This document shows, in pieces, positions 44,091 to 53,466 of a stretch of DNA of 64,000 nt. The notes under the pieces are model-generated. The model saw nothing but the letters and a program-made list of their open reading frames with translations, was not told the origin of the DNA and did not search any database. Position numbers and translations under genes: made by a program. Numbering within the stretch: position 1 is the first letter of the stretch; each line of letters opens with the position of its first letter. This DNA is from Arthrospira sp. PCC 9108 (lineage in GTDB: Bacteria; Cyanobacteriota; Cyanobacteriia; Cyanobacteriales; Microcoleaceae): positions 3,100,501-3,164,500 of the forward strand of contig CP066886.1 of assembly GCA_016745315.1 (NCBI GenBank), in the 5' to 3' direction.

Positions 44091-46004
44091 TTATTTAGCC
44101 TCGGTAAAGTCCGCATCAATCACATCATCAGAACCGCCGCCGTCACCATCATTGGGACCCGCACCCGGTCCAGGCCCTTCAGCACCCGGCGCTGCGCCAC
44201 CAGCTTGCTGATATAGATTACTGCTGAGAGTATATAGCGCCTGTTGCAGATCAGTAGTCAAGGTTTTAATCTGATCATCATTTTCTTGAGCGATCGCATC
44301 CCGCAAGTCCTTAATCATAGCCTCAATCTTAGACTTATCCTCAGCCGGAACCTTATCACCCAGTTCCGAAATTTGCTTTTCAGCCTGATAAGCCAAAGTA
44401 TCAGCCTGGTTCTTACGGTCAATACGTTCGCGGCGTTCACGGTCGGTGGCTGCATTCTTTTCAGCTTCCTTAACCATACGTTCAACTTCCGTATCCGGTA
44501 AAGTAGAAGCACCAGTAATGCTGATAGATTGTTCCTTACCAGTACCCTTATCCTTAGCGGTAACATTCAAGATACCATTGGCATCAATATCAAAAGTTAC
44601 CTCAATTTGAGGAACACCACGGGGAGCCGGAGGAATCCCATCTAGGCGGAAAGTTCCCAAACTCTTGTTATCATTGGACATTTCCCGTTCACCCTGGAGA
44701 ACGTGAATCTCCACATTAGTCTGACCATCAACTGCAGTTGAGAACACCTCAGACTTCTTAGTAGGAATCGTCGTATTACGGGGAATAATCTTAGTCATCA
44801 CACCGCCCAGAGTTTCCACACCCAGAGACAGAGGGGTAACATCTAGCAGCAGAATATCCTTAACCTCACCAGCCAGAACACCCGCTTGAATTGCCGCACC
44901 CACAGCCACCACTTCATCAGGGTTGACCGTTTGGTTAGGTTCCTTACCCAGAACCCGTTTAACCAACTCCTTAACCGCCGGAATACGAGTAGACCCGCCC
45001 ACCATTACCACTTCATTAATAGCAGACTTATCCAGTTTCGCATCCCGGATCGCATTTTCCACAGGAATACGACAGCGGTCAATTAAATCAGAGCAGATTT
45101 CCTCAAACTTAGCGCGGGTCAGGGTCATATCCAAATGTTTAGGACCATCGCTAGTCGCCGTAATAAACGGCAAGTTAATTTCAGCTTGGGTAACGCTAGA
45201 TAGTTCCTGCTTCGCTTTTTCCGACGCTTCTGTTAGCCGTTGTAGCGCCTGTTTATCCTTACGCAGATCAACGCCTTCTCCTTTCATGAACTCCCCAGCG
45301 AGGTAGTCCACTATTTTCTTGTCGAAGTCATCACCACCCAGGTGAGTATCACCAGAGGTAGCCAATACCTCAAATACCCCATCACCCACTTCTAGGATGG
45401 AAACATCAAAAGTACCACCCCCAAGGTCAAAGACTAAAATAGTCTCATTGCTTTTTTTATCCATCCCATAGGCTAGGGAAGCAGCCGTAGGCTCGTTAAT
45501 AATCCGCTTAACTTCAATACCAGCAATTTTACCAGCATCCTTAGTCGCTTGGCGTTGAGAGTCATTAAAGTAAGCCGGAACAGTGATTACAGCTTCCGTT
45601 ACCGTTTCCCCTAGATAGGTACTAGCATCTTCTACCAGTTTGCGTAGTACCTGGGCGGAAATTTCCTCTGGCGCAAATTGTCTATCTCGTGCCGGACAGT
45701 CTAGCTTAACGTTGCCGCTACTGTCTCTGAGAACCTTGTAAGAAACTTCTGTAGACTCATTACTAACTTCTTCCTGCTTACGGCCAATGAACCGTTTTAC
45801 TGAATAGAATGTGTTGTCGGGGTTCATTACCGCTTGGCGCTTGGCGATTTGTCCCACTAGCTGATCGCCATTTTTAGCATAAGCAACTACTGACGGGGTG
45901 GTGCGAAGACCCTCAGCATTAGCGATTACGGTGGGTTTACCACCTTCCATTACCGCTACACAAGAGTTTGTGGTTCCTAAGTCAATTCCAACTACCTTTC
46001 CCAT
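44091..46004 (-). CDS. dnaK: Molecular chaperone DnaK (Hsp70)
   Basis: The 637-residue protein is a full-length DnaK: MGKVVGIDLGTTNSCVAVME, the ATPase motifs YFNDSQRQATKDAGKIAG and LVFDLGGGTFDVSILEVGDG, the linker VKDILLLDVTPLSLGVETLG, and a Gly/Pro-rich C-terminal tail ending GGGSDDVIDADFTEAK. Length and tail resemble the essential DnaK2 of other cyanobacteria. No CIRCE operator is visible upstream; an inverted repeat at 46119-46134 is the only obvious candidate operator. It appears monocistronic. Confidence 0.95.
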   Translation of the reverse strand: MGKVVGIDLGTTNSCVAVMEGGKPTVIANAEGLRTTPSVVAYAKNGDQLVGQIAKRQAVMNPDNTFYSVKRFIGRKQEEVSNESTEVSYKVLRDSSGNVKLDCPARDRQFAPEEISAQVLRKLVEDASTYLGETVTEAVITVPAYFNDSQRQATKDAGKIAGIEVKRIINEPTAASLAYGMDKKSNETILVFDLGGGTFDVSILEVGDGVFEVLATSGDTHLGGDDFDKKIVDYLAGEFMKGEGVDLRKDKQALQRLTEASEKAKQELSSVTQAEINLPFITATSDGPKHLDMTLTRAKFEEICSDLIDRCRIPVENAIRDAKLDKSAINEVVMVGGSTRIPAVKELVKRVLGKEPNQTVNPDEVVAVGAAIQAGVLAGEVKDILLLDVTPLSLGVETLGGVMTKIIPRNTTIPTKKSEVFSTAVDGQTNVEIHVLQGEREMSNDNKSLGTFRLDGIPPAPRGVPQIEVTFDIDANGILNVTAKDKGTGKEQSISITGASTLPDTEVERMVKEAEKNAATDRERRERIDRKNQADTLAYQAEKQISELGDKVPAEDKSKIEAMIKDLRDAIAQENDDQIKTLTTDLQQALYTLSSNLYQQAGGAAPGAEGPGPGAGPNDGDGGGSDDVIDADFTEAK

Positions 46005-46453
46005 ATTGGTGTCTTTTCTCCTATCATAACTACAAAATCGGCTTTACTCAGGCGTTATCGATTCACCCAAGTATCTGACCACAGGTCAAACCTGGAAACT
46101 TTAATTTAGTCCGGGGGTTCTTATTTGAATAAGATCTTCAGGATCGATTCTTATCTCTATACTGTGGGCGGTTAGTCATTTTCATGAAGGGGTATTTACC
46201 GAACCTCTAGGGGACGGTTAAACTCCTTGTCAACTAACCTTTCCTCGCTATTTGCGATATATATTTAATACTGTATAGGCTGCGATCGCATTTGATATGG
46301 TGGCAAACCCTAACCCCCCGGTTGTATTTACCGCCAAACGGCAATTATCGACAATGCTGATCAATTAGCAACTATCCTCTCCTGTATCGTTGGCTAGTTC
46401 ACTTAATTGACAGTCTGAAAAACCATCACTAAACCTTTTCATAAAAAACGCAC
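46005..46453. promoter_or_regulatory. dnaK upstream region with a TCTTATT palindrome
   Basis: About 450 bp precede dnaK without a gene. At 46119-46134 TCTTATT and AATAAGA form a perfect palindrome around TG, about 115 bp before the start codon. This could be a regulator site. I found no CIRCE element (TTAGCACTC-N9-GAGTGCTAA). HIP1 octamers and a Pro-rich-looking C tract near 46310 are the only other features. Confidence 0.3.
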
Positions 46454-46490
46454 AGACAAGGCACGCCCTGTCTATAAGCACGCCTTGTCT
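46443..46490 (-). terminator. Terminator of atpD-atpC
   Basis: On the minus strand AGACAAGGC (complement of 46482-46490) pairs with GCCTTGTCT (complement of 46454-46462). The stem is followed by GTTTTTT (46442-46448 complement), giving a good rho-independent terminator about 35 bp after the atpC stop. Confidence 0.65.
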
Positions 46491-46525
46491 CTTCTTTCTT
46501 GGTGGTTGATTTCACCAGAAACTGG

Positions 46526-46942
46526 TTATTCCACCACCTTGTCACCCGCCGCCTGTAGACGGGCTCTGGCACGCTTCAACCCTTGCTTCGCTTTCAGTTG
46601 TTCCTGCACATTAGCACCAGCGTTAGCAGTTTCTAGGGCTGCTTGAGCTTGATTAAAGGCTTCGCGAGCCTTCTCAACATCAATATTTGTACCCTTTTCG
46701 GCACCATTGACCAGAACAGTTATTTCATTGTTTTGAACTTCAGCAAACCCTTCCATTAGGGCAATACTCATCCATTCATTTTTAGCTCTCACCCTCATAA
46801 CTCCCGGATCTAAAGCCGTTAGTAGGGGAGCGTGATCACTAAGAATACCAAGCTGACCTGTAGTGCTTGGGAGAATCACCTCTTGAGCCGTATCATCCCA
46901 AACCGTTTGGTCTGGGGCTATAACACGCACAGTTAATGTCAT
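46526..46942 (-). CDS. atpC: ATP synthase epsilon subunit
   Basis: The 138-residue protein matches the epsilon subunit of F-type ATP synthase: LTVRVIAPDQTVWDDTAQEV, LPSTTGQLGILSDHAPLLTA and GFAEVQNNEITVLVNGAEKG, then a helical hairpin (EKAREAFNQAQAALETANAG). Epsilon links the rotor to the central stalk and inhibits ATP hydrolysis. It lies 127 bp after atpD on the same strand, the arrangement known from cyanobacteria (beta-epsilon operon apart from the main atp operon). Confidence 0.95.
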   Translation of the reverse strand: MTLTVRVIAPDQTVWDDTAQEVILPSTTGQLGILSDHAPLLTALDPGVMRVRAKNEWMSIALMEGFAEVQNNEITVLVNGAEKGTNIDVEKAREAFNQAQAALETANAGANVQEQLKAKQGLKRARARLQAAGDKVVE

Positions 46943-47069
46943 TTTCAGTTATTAATAGTAAAATCCACAATTGAAGCGCCTTTTTTGCACTCAAGAATCA
47001 GAATCAGGCGGATTATCTCCTCTGACTCTGACTCTCTAACTACACCTTTCCAGGTTAATTCAGACCGAG

Positions 47070-48526
47070 TTATTTATTCTCAGCCTTCATTTTTTCGCCT
47101 TTAGCGATCGCCATATCGATATCACCGACCAGATAAAAGGCTTGTTCTGGCAGGTGGTCTAGTTCTCCATTGAGAATCATCTGGAAACCCTTAATAGTTT
47201 TTTCCAGGGGCACATACTGACCCGGAGAACCAGTAAACACCTCAGCCACAAAGAAAGGCTGAGATAGGAAGCGTTCAATTTTCCGAGCCCGAGCCACAAC
47301 TAGGCGGTCTTCTTCGGAAAGTTCATCAAGACCCAGAATCGCGATAATATCTTGCAGTTCCTTATAGCGCTGCAAAGTAGACTGTACAGCACGAGCAGTC
47401 TGGTAGTGTTCTTCCCCGACCACACTAGGCTGTAACATAGTCGAACTAGAATCGAGGGGGTCAACCGCCGGATAAATACCCTTCGATGCCAAAGCACGAG
47501 ACAATACAGTAGTCGCGTCCAAGTGAGCGAAAGTAGTAGCCGGTGCCGGGTCTGTCAAGTCATCAGCCGGAACATATACCGCTTGGATAGAGGTAATTGA
47601 GCCCTCTTTAGTAGAAGTAATCCGTTCTTGCAGCTCACCCATTTCCGTCCCCAAGGTGGGCTGATATCCCACAGCAGAAGGCATCCGTCCCAGGAGTGCA
47701 GACACTTCCGAACCCGCTTGTACAAACCGGAAGATATTGTCAATAAATAATAGAACGTCTTGTTTACTGACATCACGGAAGTATTCAGCCATTGTCAGAG
47801 CCGACAGAGCCACCCGCATCCGCGCTCCGGGGGGTTCATTCATCTGTCCATAAACCAGAGCCACCTTAGACTGAGGCAGATCTTCTTTGTTAATTACCCC
47901 GGACTCGATCATTTCGTTGTAGAGGTCATTCCCTTCGCGGGTACGCTCTCCCACACCACCAAACACGGAAACACCCCCGTGAGCCTTAGCGATGTTGTTG
48001 ATCAACTCCATAATAATTACAGTTTTACCAACACCAGCCCCCCAAACAGGCCGATTTTGCCTCCACGACGATAGGGAGCCAACAGGTCTACTACTTTAAT
48101 ACCTGTTTCAAAGACTGATGGGCTAGTCTCCAAATCTACGAAAGCCGGTGCCGGGCGGTGGATAGAAGAAGTTTCATCATTGGGAACCGGACCCAGGTTA
48201 TCAATAGGTTCACCAACAACGTTAAAGATCCGACCTAGGGTTCCAGAACCTACTGGAACCTGAATCGCTCTGCCACTGTCTGTAGCTTCCATACCGCGAA
48301 CCAAGCCATCTGTGCCACTCATGGCAACCGATCGCACTTGGTTATCACCAAGAAGTTGTTGAACTTCACAGACCACGGAAATCTCTTGGCCGGCTTCGTT
48401 TTTGCCAGAGATTTTCAGAGCGTTGTAGATTTCCGGCAGTTTGCCATCAGGGAACTTAATATCTACAACTGGACCAATTACTTGGGTAATGTAGCCGATT
48501 TTTGTTTTTTCTGCGGTGCTGACCAT
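47070..48526 (-). CDS. atpD: ATP synthase beta subunit, with a one-base frameshift in the P-loop
   Basis: The beginning reads MVSTAEKTKIGYITQVIGPV up to YRRGGKIGLFGG, then the frame is lost (LVLVKL, stop at 48017). A second frame continues MELINNIAKAHGGVSVFGGV to the normal C-terminus FYLVGDIDMAIAKGEKMKA. One added G in the G run (plus-strand C run 48038-48043) restores GGAGVGKT and a protein of about 485 residues, the usual size. The break falls in the Walker A motif, so as written the subunit cannot work. Because this subunit is essential, the deletion is probably a sequence or assembly error. It is followed by atpC. Confidence 0.9.
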
Positions 48527-48824
48527 GCTTTCGCCTATTTCCTTATTTCGCTAATCCGATGTTTCGGCAAGCTTTAGAAGAATTTAATATTGCCATTTCT
48601 TAGGGTATCACTCTATGGAGACATCAAGAACAACTTCCCTGAGCAAACCCTAAAAATTTTCCCCCGCCGCCCCAATTTCTTTTGCACTCAGTTGGCGGGG
48701 TTGCTTTTTGCTTTTAGTTATGCTATCATTTAGTATAATTGAGATATAACCTTTTTTTTTATAGCGGCAAATATTCAATTATGTAGCGATATGTCAATAT
48801 ATTAGCATTAACTCTGGGTGGTTG
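48527..48824. other. Intergenic region before atpD and after the helicase gene
   Basis: About 300 bp separate the start of atpD from the end of the helicase gene, both on the minus strand. It includes a run of ten T residues near 48751-48760 followed by AT-rich sequence, and a Gly/Cys-rich tract near 48661. The atpD promoter should lie here. I see no gene. Confidence 0.5.
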
Positions 48825-51800
48825 TCAACCCCTGGGGGCTGTTTTTTCGAGGGTAGCCCTAACCCTTTCGAGGAGGAGGTGAAAGAGGGGGTCTCCCCAG
48901 GTAATCAATGGGAGGTCTGGGTCAGCCTCGAAGACCTGCGGGGAAAAAGTGACCCGGTGTCGATCGCCATTTTCCCCAGAGAAGAGAGTCCAAAGGCGAT
49001 CGCCCTCTTTTTGGAAGTGAAACCCCGCCGCCCGGAGTATCTGGGAATGGGAGAACAGGGTTTCCAGAGCCTCCCAAGTGAGGGGAGACCGTGGCAGGGA
49101 GTGGCGCAACTGAGCCAGGTCTGCCTCTACATCAATTTTCACCATTTCATCGAGGGAGGGGTTGAGGGAGTCAGTGAGGAAGCCATCCTCAAAAGAGGCC
49201 ATCAGCACATCCTCTTCTTCCGGGTCAGCACTCATCACCGCCTGCTCGATAAACGTGGGAACCCGAGCTAAAATAGGCTGTAGGTTCCCCACCACATTAG
49301 TAAATAGGCCTATTCTCTCTCGCAGGCGGCGGTAAACCTTAGCTTCCACCGTGCCATCATAGTAGAGGTTGTGGATCTTAACCGTCGGGTAGCGTTGCCC
49401 GATCCGGTCTACGCGGCCAATGCGTTGTTCAACTCGCATAGGGTTCCAGGGTAAATCATAGTTAATCAGAACCCCGCAGGTTTGCAAATTGAGCCCTTCG
49501 CTGGCTGACTCCGTACAGAGGAGGAGTTGAATTTCCCCTTGGCGAAACAGGTTTTTGATTTTCCCCTTGGGAACCACCCGCCAGGAAGGTTCAGGGTCTT
49601 GGACGGGAAGTTCCCCGCCCCGCCCCGAATAGCAGGCCAGCCGATCGCCATAAAGCGATCGCAACTGTTCTCGTAGGTAGTCCATGGTATCAGTATACTG
49701 GGTAAAAACGATCGCGCTATCGCGTTCGAGGAACTCCCGGCGCAGAGTTTCCAGGAGAAACGACAACTTACTATCCTCCCCGGTATTTTCAAACTGTCGC
49801 AGCAAATCTTCCAAATACTCAATTTCCTTGGGGTCTACCTGTTCGAGGTAAGGCTGCAAACCCTCGATCGCCACATCTTCGGCTTCTTCGAGGTCCACCA
49901 GGTCATCCGGCGTGATATTAGAACGGAGTAAACGCCGTTTAAGGGACTCTTGAATCGCATAAAACGAACTGGTGAGGCGCTTGCGGTAGAGAGTCATCAG
50001 AAACCCCAAAGCCTTGCGATCGTGCTTTTGGGCGAGGCGGTAGAAGTGGCGGACATAATCGCTAACTGCTTGGTAGAGGGGAATTTCGCGATCGCCTTCC
50101 AGAGAAATCGCGTTGTCGGTCACCACCCGGCGGGGGATATCTTCTTCCAGCAGTCCTAGGCGGTAATATTCTCGCAGCGTGTCGCGGGTATGTCGAAACA
50201 TCAGGTCTTTTAGGGGAGTATTCGTACTGAGGTATTGGCGGGAACTAGCCACAAAGGACTCATCCCCACAGAGTTGTTTAGGGTTAACCATCCTTTGACC
50301 CCGTTGCCAGATATCCTGTAGTTTGTAGCTTAGTAGTCGATCGCGATCGCCCAGAAACCCTTGCAGGCGCGAGCAAGGTTCCCCGCCCCCCCGGAAGTAA
50401 TCCACAGACATATTTTGCCAGAACTCCAGGATAAACGGGTCTGGCGGTTCCGAGAGGGAAGCGAAGTAGTCGCAGAAGTTTTCCCCGTAGCGCCAGTGTC
50501 CGTAGAGTCCCAGCAACTCCAGCAGGTCAAACACCTCGATCGCGTCTATTTGCATAGGAGTCGCCGACAGCAGCAACAGCGACCTGGTGCGATCGCGCAG
50601 TTGTCCCATCAACTCCAGGAGGCTGTTAGGGGTATCCTGGTGTGCTTTCGGAGTCCGGCGGCGGGCGTGGTGCGCTTCATCAAGGACCACCAAATCCCAG
50701 GGTTCCGCTGCCAATAGTTCCTGGCTGCGTTCCCGGCGACGCACCAGGTGAGAAGACGCGACGATAAGGGGGTGACGGTTCCAGGGGTTTTCGGCTTCTC
50801 TGACCGTTGATACAGCCCCGTAGGGGTCCTTAAATTCTTTCTGTCCGTAACTCCAGAAGTGCAGGTTAAACTTTTCCCTAAGTTCCTCGTGCCACTGAGA
50901 CTGAACACTAGCCGGAGCCAGCACCAACACCCGTTTTACCCGACCGCTAACCAGCAGATAACGCAAGATAGCCCCCGTTTCCACCGTTTTACCCAGCCCC
51001 ACCTCGTCGGCGATCAGGAAACTGCGGGGGAAGGTTTCCGCCACCCGGCGCAGGATTTTCAATTGGTGGGGCCAGAGTTGCACAGGGATGGATTTTAGGC
51101 AGAAGTCCAGACAACCGGGAGAGTTCGGTAAGTCCAACAGGGCGGCGAAGGCTTCCACTTCCTGACTCAATTCGGCGGCGGTATCGGCAACTTGTGGCGG
51201 CGGTGGGTCATCCCCTGTAGTCTCAAATTCCTGTGCCGGTTCCCAGGTGGGTTTGGATATGGGCGTGTAGCGCAGCAGTTGGGCGCGGACGGCTTCGGGT
51301 ATTTCAAACACCCTCACATTGGGAGCCCAGTTTTGCCAAAGTTGTTCAAACCGGAATACTTCCTCATGGACCCGTTCGGCTTCCCTACCGCCTTCCCAGG
51401 TACAGTAGACGTGGAATGATTCGATATTCTTTTCCCAGCCGCTAGGGGTTTCGTTATTGGACCCGAAAAACACCAACTGATTGCCATCATTATCGGTAAA
51501 AATGCCGACTTTTTCATGGAAAATGTGTTGAGGGTCTAGCTGCTGTTCGGGGGTTTCTGGCATTCCGTCGGACTTGAGGGGGACGGCGATTTTTATATCT
51601 AGGCGATCGTGTTCTACCAGCCAGGAGAGGATCTCGAAATGTCGGAGTTGCACGAAGGTCTGCGGCGGCGTGAGGGAGGCTTTTAGACGATCGCCCAAAG
51701 TTTCCCGCAGGCTGTAACCCTGTCGAATTGCCTCCAAGTCCTCCGCCTGAAACTGACAACCCATAATCAGCCGCATTTTCCCATCATTATGCAACAGGGA

Positions 51801-51959
51801 ACCCAACCCGGCGGCGACTCGGCTGAGGATCCCGCTGGCAAAAAATCCCGACTTGCGATCGTACTGACTACAGTTTTCCAAAGCCGGAATATAAAAGTCA
51901 ATAATCGGGTTATTTTCGTTGGTAGAGTAGCTGCTGCGCCAGGTGCGATCGGGAAGCAT
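48825..51959 (-). CDS. PLD-domain SNF2/DEAH helicase of a putative defence cassette
   Basis: The 1044-residue protein joins an N-terminal phospholipase D-like domain (about residues 20-200) to a SNF2-type helicase. The PLD part has the HxK-like motif FHEKVGIFTDNDGNQLVFFG, followed by SNNETPSGW. The helicase part has Walker A IADEVGLGKTVETGAILRYL near residue 315, DEAH in DLVVLDEAHHARRRTPKAH, the motif III LLLLSATPMQIDA and the C-terminal motif VI EQRIGRVDRIGQRYPTVKIH. The PLD domain could be a nuclease, or bind DNA ends. This type of helicase occurs in defence islands next to DUF1156 methylases and DUF499 ATPases, which lie 3 kb upstream on the same strand beyond a repeat block. The stop is TGA at 48825. 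Confidence 0.85.
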   Translation of the reverse strand: MLPDRTWRSSYSTNENNPIIDFYIPALENCSQYDRKSGFFASGILSRVAAGLGSLLHNDGKMRLIMGCQFQAEDLEAIRQGYSLRETLGDRLKASLTPPQTFVQLRHFEILSWLVEHDRLDIKIAVPLKSDGMPETPEQQLDPQHIFHEKVGIFTDNDGNQLVFFGSNNETPSGWEKNIESFHVYCTWEGGREAERVHEEVFRFEQLWQNWAPNVRVFEIPEAVRAQLLRYTPISKPTWEPAQEFETTGDDPPPPQVADTAAELSQEVEAFAALLDLPNSPGCLDFCLKSIPVQLWPHQLKILRRVAETFPRSFLIADEVGLGKTVETGAILRYLLVSGRVKRVLVLAPASVQSQWHEELREKFNLHFWSYGQKEFKDPYGAVSTVREAENPWNRHPLIVASSHLVRRRERSQELLAAEPWDLVVLDEAHHARRRTPKAHQDTPNSLLELMGQLRDRTRSLLLLSATPMQIDAIEVFDLLELLGLYGHWRYGENFCDYFASLSEPPDPFILEFWQNMSVDYFRGGGEPCSRLQGFLGDRDRLLSYKLQDIWQRGQRMVNPKQLCGDESFVASSRQYLSTNTPLKDLMFRHTRDTLREYYRLGLLEEDIPRRVVTDNAISLEGDREIPLYQAVSDYVRHFYRLAQKHDRKALGFLMTLYRKRLTSSFYAIQESLKRRLLRSNITPDDLVDLEEAEDVAIEGLQPYLEQVDPKEIEYLEDLLRQFENTGEDSKLSFLLETLRREFLERDSAIVFTQYTDTMDYLREQLRSLYGDRLACYSGRGGELPVQDPEPSWRVVPKGKIKNLFRQGEIQLLLCTESASEGLNLQTCGVLINYDLPWNPMRVEQRIGRVDRIGQRYPTVKIHNLYYDGTVEAKVYRRLRERIGLFTNVVGNLQPILARVPTFIEQAVMSADPEEEDVLMASFEDGFLTDSLNPSLDEMVKIDVEADLAQLRHSLPRSPLTWEALETLFSHSQILRAAGFHFQKEGDRLWTLFSGENGDRHRVTFSPQVFEADPDLPLITWGDPLFHLLLERVRATLEKTAPRG

Positions 51960-52080
51960 GGATATAATTAATAATTAATAATTGATAATTGATAATTTAT
52001 CATACCTCTCCTCTTCACCACAACTATAATAAACCCGCCCCAACACAACGATATTATGCCTCCCTTCCAATGCGATCGCT
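51960..52080. other. Repeat border before the helicase
   Basis: The stretch holds AT repeats (TAATTAATAATTAATAATTG) and, at about 52001-52050, ATACCTCTCCTC...ATAATAAACCCGCCCCA, a segment that recurs at about 53179-53222. The beginning of a truncated gene follows directly. Confidence 0.5.
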
Positions 52081-52338
52081 CAATGGGGTTTGGAATTACT
52101 CAAAGAAGTTGATGTAGCTACCGCTAACGGCTTCAGTAAAGCCAGAGTTTTCCGAGACGCTAGTATTTCCCTATTGGGTAGAGAAGGAACTTTTGAATGC
52201 TTAGAATTACCGGGAGGACGCGAGGCGCTTTTGGGGGTTTTGCCTCTGGAAGCATTAGGAATTGAACTCGATTTAAAAAATCAGCAATTAAAGCTATTAC
52301 CAGAAACCTCAATGGATACTTATTTAACTATTTTGTAA
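52081..52338 (+). pseudogene. C-terminal part of a retropepsin-like aspartic protease
   Basis: The frame from 52081 reads QWGLELLKEVDVATANGFSK, then VFRDASISLLGREGTFECLE and LPGGREALLGVLPLEALGIE, ending SMDTYLTIL. This matches the C-terminal part of the small clan AA aspartic proteases common in cyanobacteria. The N-terminal part with the active-site D(T/S)GA motif is missing and no start codon fits (TTG at 52090 only). The left border coincides with a repeat element that also borders another truncated gene at 53.2 kb. Confidence 0.65.
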
Positions 52339-52380
52339 TTGATAATTGATAATTGTAGGGGCGGGTTCTGCTGTCAATTG

Positions 52381-53146
52381 TCGGACCCCACCGGGATATA
52401 AATAAACCCGCCCCACTCCACCCGATAATTGACCCTTGATGATTAATAATTGTAGGGTGGTGCGTCAGATGAATAAAATTTGCCGTTAACCCAGTAGGTT
52501 ATCCCTCTGACGCACCCTACGTTAACTCGGACCCCACCGGGATATAAATAAACCCGCCCCACTCCACCCGATAATTGACCCTTGATGATTAATAATTGTA
52601 GGGTGGTGCGTCAGATGAATAAAATTTGCCGTTAACCCAGTAGGTTATCCCTCTGACGCACCCTACGTTAACTCGGACCCCACCGGGATATAAATAAACC
52701 CGCCCCACTCCACCCGATAATTGACCCTTGATGATTAATAATTGTAGGGTGGTGCGTCAGATGAATAAAATTTGCCGTTAACCCAGTAGGTTATCCCTCT
52801 GACGCACCCTACGTTAACTCGGACCCCACCGGGATATAAATAAACCCGCCCCACTCCACCCGATAATTGACCCTTGATGATTAATAATTGTAGGGTGGTG
52901 CGTCAGATGAATAAAATTTGCCGTTAACCCAGTAGGTTATCCCTCTGACGCACCCTACGTTAACTCGGACCCCACCGGGATATAAATAAACCCGCCCCAC
53001 TCCACCCGATAATTGACCCTTGATGATTAATAATTGTAGGGTGGTGCGTCAGATGAATAAAATTTGCCGTTAACCCAGTAGGTTATCCCTCTGACGCACC
53101 CTACGTTAACTCGGACCCCACCGGGATATAAATAAACCCGCCCCAC
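52381..53146. repeat. 146-bp tandem repeat array, five copies plus a partial one
   Basis: The unit is exactly 146 bp: copies start at 52381, 52527, 52673, 52819 and 52965, with a partial copy at 53111. They appear identical. Each unit contains TCGGACCCCACCGGGATATA, AATAAACCCGCCCCACTCCA and a hairpin with arms GTAGGGTGGTGCGTCAGA and TCTGACGCACCCTAC around a ~38-nt loop. The hairpin looks like a small non-autonomous element (REP/MITE-like) captured in a larger tandem duplication. No protein is coded. Confidence 0.9.
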
Positions 53147-53225
53147 CGCACGGGATAATTGATGATTGATAATTGCGAATACCTCTCCTCCTGACGGAAA
53201 TCATAATAAACCCGCCCCACCACAA

Positions 53226-53466
53226 GAGAGCGATCGCTTTATTACAATCTTTGTTAATTAAAGTCTATCTCGCTACCGATAGCAAGGCGTTATCTGCCAC
53301 ATTTCCTCTGGTAAGAAAAGAAGGTTTAGCCGCTTATGATGCCGCCCATTTAGAGTTAGCTATCCCATGGAAATTGCCCCTGGCTACATTCGAGAGCCGG
53401 TTAGCAAAGGTGAATGAATCAATGGCGATCGTGATGAAATTTAATCTAGCTTTAAGTGCAGTTTGA
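53226..53466 (+). pseudogene. PIN-domain (VapC-like) toxin, C-terminal part
   Basis: Reading forward from 53226, the frame gives RAIALLQSLLIKVYLATDSK, FPLVRKEGLAAYDAAHLELA and PWKLPLATFESRLAKVNESM, ending ALSAV at 53466. This matches the C-terminal half of PIN-domain RNases of VapBC toxin-antitoxin systems, including the acidic residues in YDAAHLELA and LATFES. The N-terminal half with the first catalytic Asp is absent, cut at a repeat element, so the toxin is dead. Its last 26 bp overlap the end of the opposing MazF gene. Confidence 0.65.

Noticed and set aside
46005..46453. CIRCE operator for dnaK
   Set aside because: No TTAGCACTC / GAGTGCTAA pair is present.
52381..53146. CRISPR array
   Set aside because: The units repeat in full every 146 bp with no variable spacers, and no cas genes are near; these are tandem repeats.
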